DNA from: Rhodospirillales bacterium
GTDB taxonomy: Bacteria; Pseudomonadota; Alphaproteobacteria; Rhodospirillales; UBA2165
Assembly: GCA_012960465.1 (NCBI GenBank)
Contig: DUBF01000198.1
Span: 1 to 62,409, forward strand
Direction: 5' to 3'
Length of the DNA: 62,409 nt
In this document: positions 60,048-62,409 of the stretch, in pieces
Layout: the number at the start of each line of letters is the position of its first letter
Position numbering within the stretch: the first letter of the stretch is position 1
Made by a program: the position numbers and the translations under genes
Notes under the pieces: model-generated
Database searches by the model: none
Seen by the model: only the letters and a program-made list of their open reading frames with translations
Told to the model about the DNA's origin: nothing

Positions 60048-61025
60048 ATGGGAAAACCTAATGATGATCTCAGTTGGACGCCTAACCCCGAGCTTATGGA
60101 GTTATGGCCAGACACATCAGGAAATACAATTAATGGCTTAAGCGAAACCGAGAGCCGCCCGCCAAGCCCTGTTTTTTGGCGAACAGATGGATCAATTGCT
60201 CATACTGATGTACTCCACTATTTTTATAACCGCGATAAAGATAACGAGCGTCTTAGCCTAGCTCGTAAGTTGCGCGAAGAGCCGGTTGCAATGCCATTGG
60301 TTGATATATCAAATGAGAAAATTCTAAAATCAGCAGATGACTGGATCCGATCAGCGAAGCAAACAGCTCTAGATCTTGGCGCTGACCAGGTTGGTATTTG
60401 CGAATACCAGCCCGAATGGACTTTTGATGATCGGCCCCAGCCAAAGGGAGGCTGGGCTATCGTATTAGCCTTTGCGCATGAATATGATAATTTAAAGACC
60501 GCGCCGCATGATGATGCATATGTAGAGGTAATGGTACAGTACGCGCGTGCCGCGAAAACTTCAAAGTTATTAGCTAATTGGATCCGGGGGCAAGGCTGGT
60601 ACGCTGATCCAAAAATGGGTCCAAACACCGAAGATGTTTTAATGATTCCAGCAGCCATCGCAGCTGGTATTGGTCAATTGGGTAAGCATGGCTCGTTAAT
60701 TAATAAGGAACTGGGTTCGAATTTCCGGCTTTCAATCGTCCTGACTGATTTACCAGTAGAAGCTGATTTTCCTGAAGATTTTGGATCCGAAGAATTTTGT
60801 CAGAATTGTCAAATTTGTGTGAATGCTTGTCCTCCAGACGCCATATCAAATTCAAAGCAAATCGTTAGGGGCGATGAGAAATGGTATGTTGATTTTGATA
60901 AATGCGTTCCTTATTTTGTTGATAATCTTGTTTGTGGAATTTGCCTAGCCGTCTGTCCTTGGAGCCGTCCCGGGATTGCCGATAATTTGGTAAAGAAAAT
61001 GGCTCGTCGCCGGATTACTAGTTAA
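60048..61025 (+). CDS. Reductive-dehalogenase/QueG-like 4Fe-4S protein
   Basis: This 325-residue soluble protein has a cobalamin-domain-like middle part (DLGADQVGICEYQPEW and, near 208–234, GQLGKHGSLINKELG then FRLSIVLTDLP, typical of reductive dehalogenases and QueG). Two [4Fe-4S] motifs follow: Cys 251, 254, 257, 261 and Cys 286, 296, 299, 303. It lacks a twin-arginine signal, so it is not a typical respiratory dehalogenase, and it lacks QueG's C-terminal HEAT part. ATG 60048 with GGAGG eight bases upstream is preferred to ATG 60033. Function unknown; monocistronic by spacing. Confidence 0.8.
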   Translation: MGKPNDDLSWTPNPELMELWPDTSGNTINGLSETESRPPSPVFWRTDGSIAHTDVLHYFYNRDKDNERLSLARKLREEPVAMPLVDISNEKILKSADDWIRSAKQTALDLGADQVGICEYQPEWTFDDRPQPKGGWAIVLAFAHEYDNLKTAPHDDAYVEVMVQYARAAKTSKLLANWIRGQGWYADPKMGPNTEDVLMIPAAIAAGIGQLGKHGSLINKELGSNFRLSIVLTDLPVEADFPEDFGSEEFCQNCQICVNACPPDAISNSKQIVRGDEKWYVDFDKCVPYFVDNLVCGICLAVCPWSRPGIADNLVKKMARRRITS

Positions 61026-61432
61026 GTTTAAATATCTTTAGATCTACTCGTGAAACGACAGCATTTGATCTTTCGTCAATGGAGAGGTGAAGCTCGTTTA
61101 TAGAAATCTTACTGGATAATTGCGGTAATAGGTGAATGGATTTTTTGGATTGTTATTTTTAATCTCGTTAAATTTTTATACTTACCAGACTTGATGGTTC
61201 CAATTGTATTCGTAATGTATTCTGCAAACGTGGTAGTTTGGGTTTGACGGTGTTCATTTAATGCCGGTTGGCTCAGGTGGGCAGATATTTCGAGAGCTAT
61301 TATAATATTTTCAGTTATAATGTTTGTCATTGATTTAACAGGAGTTTTTTAAAAATAATTTTATAAAGTAAATTATAATAAGTATCAGATAATATAATGA
61401 ATCCATTCAATTTAAATGAAGAGAGATAACGT
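61026..61432. other. 407-base spacer before the thiolase gene
   Basis: No strong promoter or hairpin is obvious. A 73-codon ORF on the minus strand (61109–61330) is described separately. The thiolase start is preceded by a GAGAGA site. The region close to the thiolase is strongly A/T-rich. Confidence 0.4.
61109..61330 (-). CDS. Possible small ORF (uncertain)
   Basis: A 73-codon ORF starting ATG at 61330 and reading MTNIITENIIIALEIS, then a hydrophilic part rich in Thr, Asn and Gln and a basic end. There is no ribosome-binding site upstream and I do not recognise a family. It lies between two plus-strand genes and could be a chance ORF. Listed only because the stretch otherwise has no gene. 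Confidence 0.2.
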   Translation of the reverse strand: MTNIITENIIIALEISAHLSQPALNEHRQTQTTTFAEYITNTIGTIKSGKYKNLTRLKITIQKIHSPITAIIQ

Positions 61433-62409
61433 ATGAACTCAGACCCTATTGTTATTGCCGGTGCTGCTAGAACTCCTATGGGAGGGCTGGGTGGTGAACT
61501 TGGAACAGTTAGTGCGCCTGAACTCGGTTCCGTTGCTATCGCTGAGGCAATTACTCGAGCTAAAATCACGGGCGATGATGTTGATGATGTCGTGATGGGT
61601 GTGGTCTTGCCCGCGGGGCAAGGGCAAGCTCCAGCACGGCAAGCTTCAATAGGAGCGGGAATCCCTGCATATACTGGCGCGACGACGATAAATAAAATGT
61701 GCGGCTCAGGAATGAAATCTATAATGTTTGCGTGCGATAATATACTTGCTGGTTCGCATAATGTTATGGTTGCTGGCGGAATGGAGAGTATGACAAATGC
61801 TCCCTATCTTTTACCGAATGTTAGAGGTGGTATGCGTATGGGGCATGGTGAAGTAAAAGATCATATGTTTATTGATGGACTTGAAGATGCTTTTGAGAAA
61901 GGCACCTTGATGGGAGTTTATGCAGAAGCCACCGCTCAGCACTATCAATTTACTCGTGAGGCTCAAGATGAGTTTGCGCTTAGATCTTTAAAACGTGCTA
62001 AAATTGCGATTGACGATGGTACCTTTGAAAAAGAAATTGCGCCAGTTACGGTAAAAACTCGCAAAGGTGATATCGTCATTAATATAGATGAACAGCCTGG
62101 GAACGCTTTTCCGGAGAAAATTCCAACCTTGAGGCCTGCGTTTGCCAAAGATGGATCAGTTACGGCTGCAAATTCAAGTTCAATATCAGATGGTGCAGCA
62201 GCACTGATCCTGATGCGAAAATCTGAAGCAGAAAAACGTAAACTTTCACCCCTGGCGATTATCCGAGCCCACGCCAGCCATGCTCAAGAACCACAATGGT
62301 TCACCACGGCACCTATTGGTGCAATAAATAAAGTTCTCAAGAAAACAGGTTGGGATAAAGATGAAGTTGATCTTTACGAGATTAACGAAGCGTTTGCTGT
62401 TGTTACAAT
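61433..62409 (+). CDS. Acetyl-CoA acetyltransferase (thiolase), 3' end cut by window edge
   Basis: The first 325 codons of a thiolase are present. The active-site Cys90 lies in TTINKMCGSGMKS, followed by AGGMESMTNAPYLLP, the NSSSISDGAAALI segment, and the conserved YEINEAFAVV at the right edge. The missing part should carry the second Cys and the final Gly-rich motif. Such enzymes serve either acetoacetyl-CoA formation (PhaA/AtoB) or fatty-acid or ketone breakdown; the neighbours do not decide. It begins at ATG 61433. Confidence 0.93.
   Translation, partial: MNSDPIVIAGAARTPMGGLGGELGTVSAPELGSVAIAEAITRAKITGDDVDDVVMGVVLPAGQGQAPARQASIGAGIPAYTGATTINKMCGSGMKSIMFACDNILAGSHNVMVAGGMESMTNAPYLLPNVRGGMRMGHGEVKDHMFIDGLEDAFEKGTLMGVYAEATAQHYQFTREAQDEFALRSLKRAKIAIDDGTFEKEIAPVTVKTRKGDIVINIDEQPGNAFPEKIPTLRPAFAKDGSVTAANSSSISDGAAALILMRKSEAEKRKLSPLAIIRAHASHAQEPQWFTTAPIGAINKVLKKTGWDKDEVDLYEINEAFAVVT

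Overview
The window is a chromosomal segment of an alphaproteobacterium with a moderately AT-rich genome. The evidence is the uninterrupted order tuf–tRNA-Trp–secE–nusG–rplKAJL–rpoBC–rpsLG–fusA–tuf–S10–spc–alpha, the absence of rpmJ after secY, the ATP12-type F1-ATPase assembly chaperone, the C-terminally extended ribosomal proteins L3 and L15, and the degP–rarA–crcB–rluC–gph–atp12 block. A marine, low-GC lineage is plausible but cannot be fixed from sequence alone.

Region 1 (1–31.1 kb) is essentially one translation and transcription super-operon. It opens with the last 25 codons of a first EF-Tu gene whose TAG stop overlaps the 5' end of tRNA-Trp. It then runs through all the usual ribosomal protein, RNA polymerase, EF-G, EF-Tu, SecY and adenylate kinase genes to rplQ and closes with a clear hairpin terminator. 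Two good sigma-70-type promoters (before rpsL and before rpsM), an attenuator-like hairpin in the rpsL leader, and L10-leader and rplL–rpoB hairpins are visible.

Region 2 (31.1–38.3 kb) is a tightly packed housekeeping block: a periplasmic Deg protease, RarA, the CrcB fluoride channel, an RluC-type pseudouridine synthase, a HAD phosphatase, ATP12, and the beta subunit of propionyl-CoA carboxylase.

Region 3 (38.3–50.5 kb) is the accessory part. After a secreted protein of unknown function, a DOPA-dioxygenase-like protein, a glutathione S-transferase and a rhomboid protease comes a one-carbon/oxalate module. It has a stand-alone 10-formyl-THF hydrolase-like protein, a convergent NAD-dependent formate dehydrogenase operon (FdsG–FdsB fusion plus FdsA), a relict of a TctA-type carboxylate transporter, oxalyl-CoA decarboxylase, and formyl-CoA:oxalate CoA-transferase broken by one in-frame TAA. 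The logic would be oxalate to oxalyl-CoA to formyl-CoA to formate to CO2 plus NADH, with the folate hydrolase as a second source of formate. The broken frc and the lost transporter suggest the oxalate branch is decaying or was recently inactivated, whereas the formate branch looks intact. The module separates pccB from pccA by about 12 kb.

Region 4 (50.5–62.4 kb) holds pccA, acylphosphatase, lipB, tRNA-Leu(GAG), a HI0933-family flavoprotein, a malic enzyme translationally coupled to an MgtE magnesium transporter, a TauE/SafE permease, a reductive-dehalogenase/QueG-like iron–sulfur protein, and the beginning of an acetyl-CoA acetyltransferase cut by the window edge. No CRISPR array, insertion sequence or prophage gene was seen.
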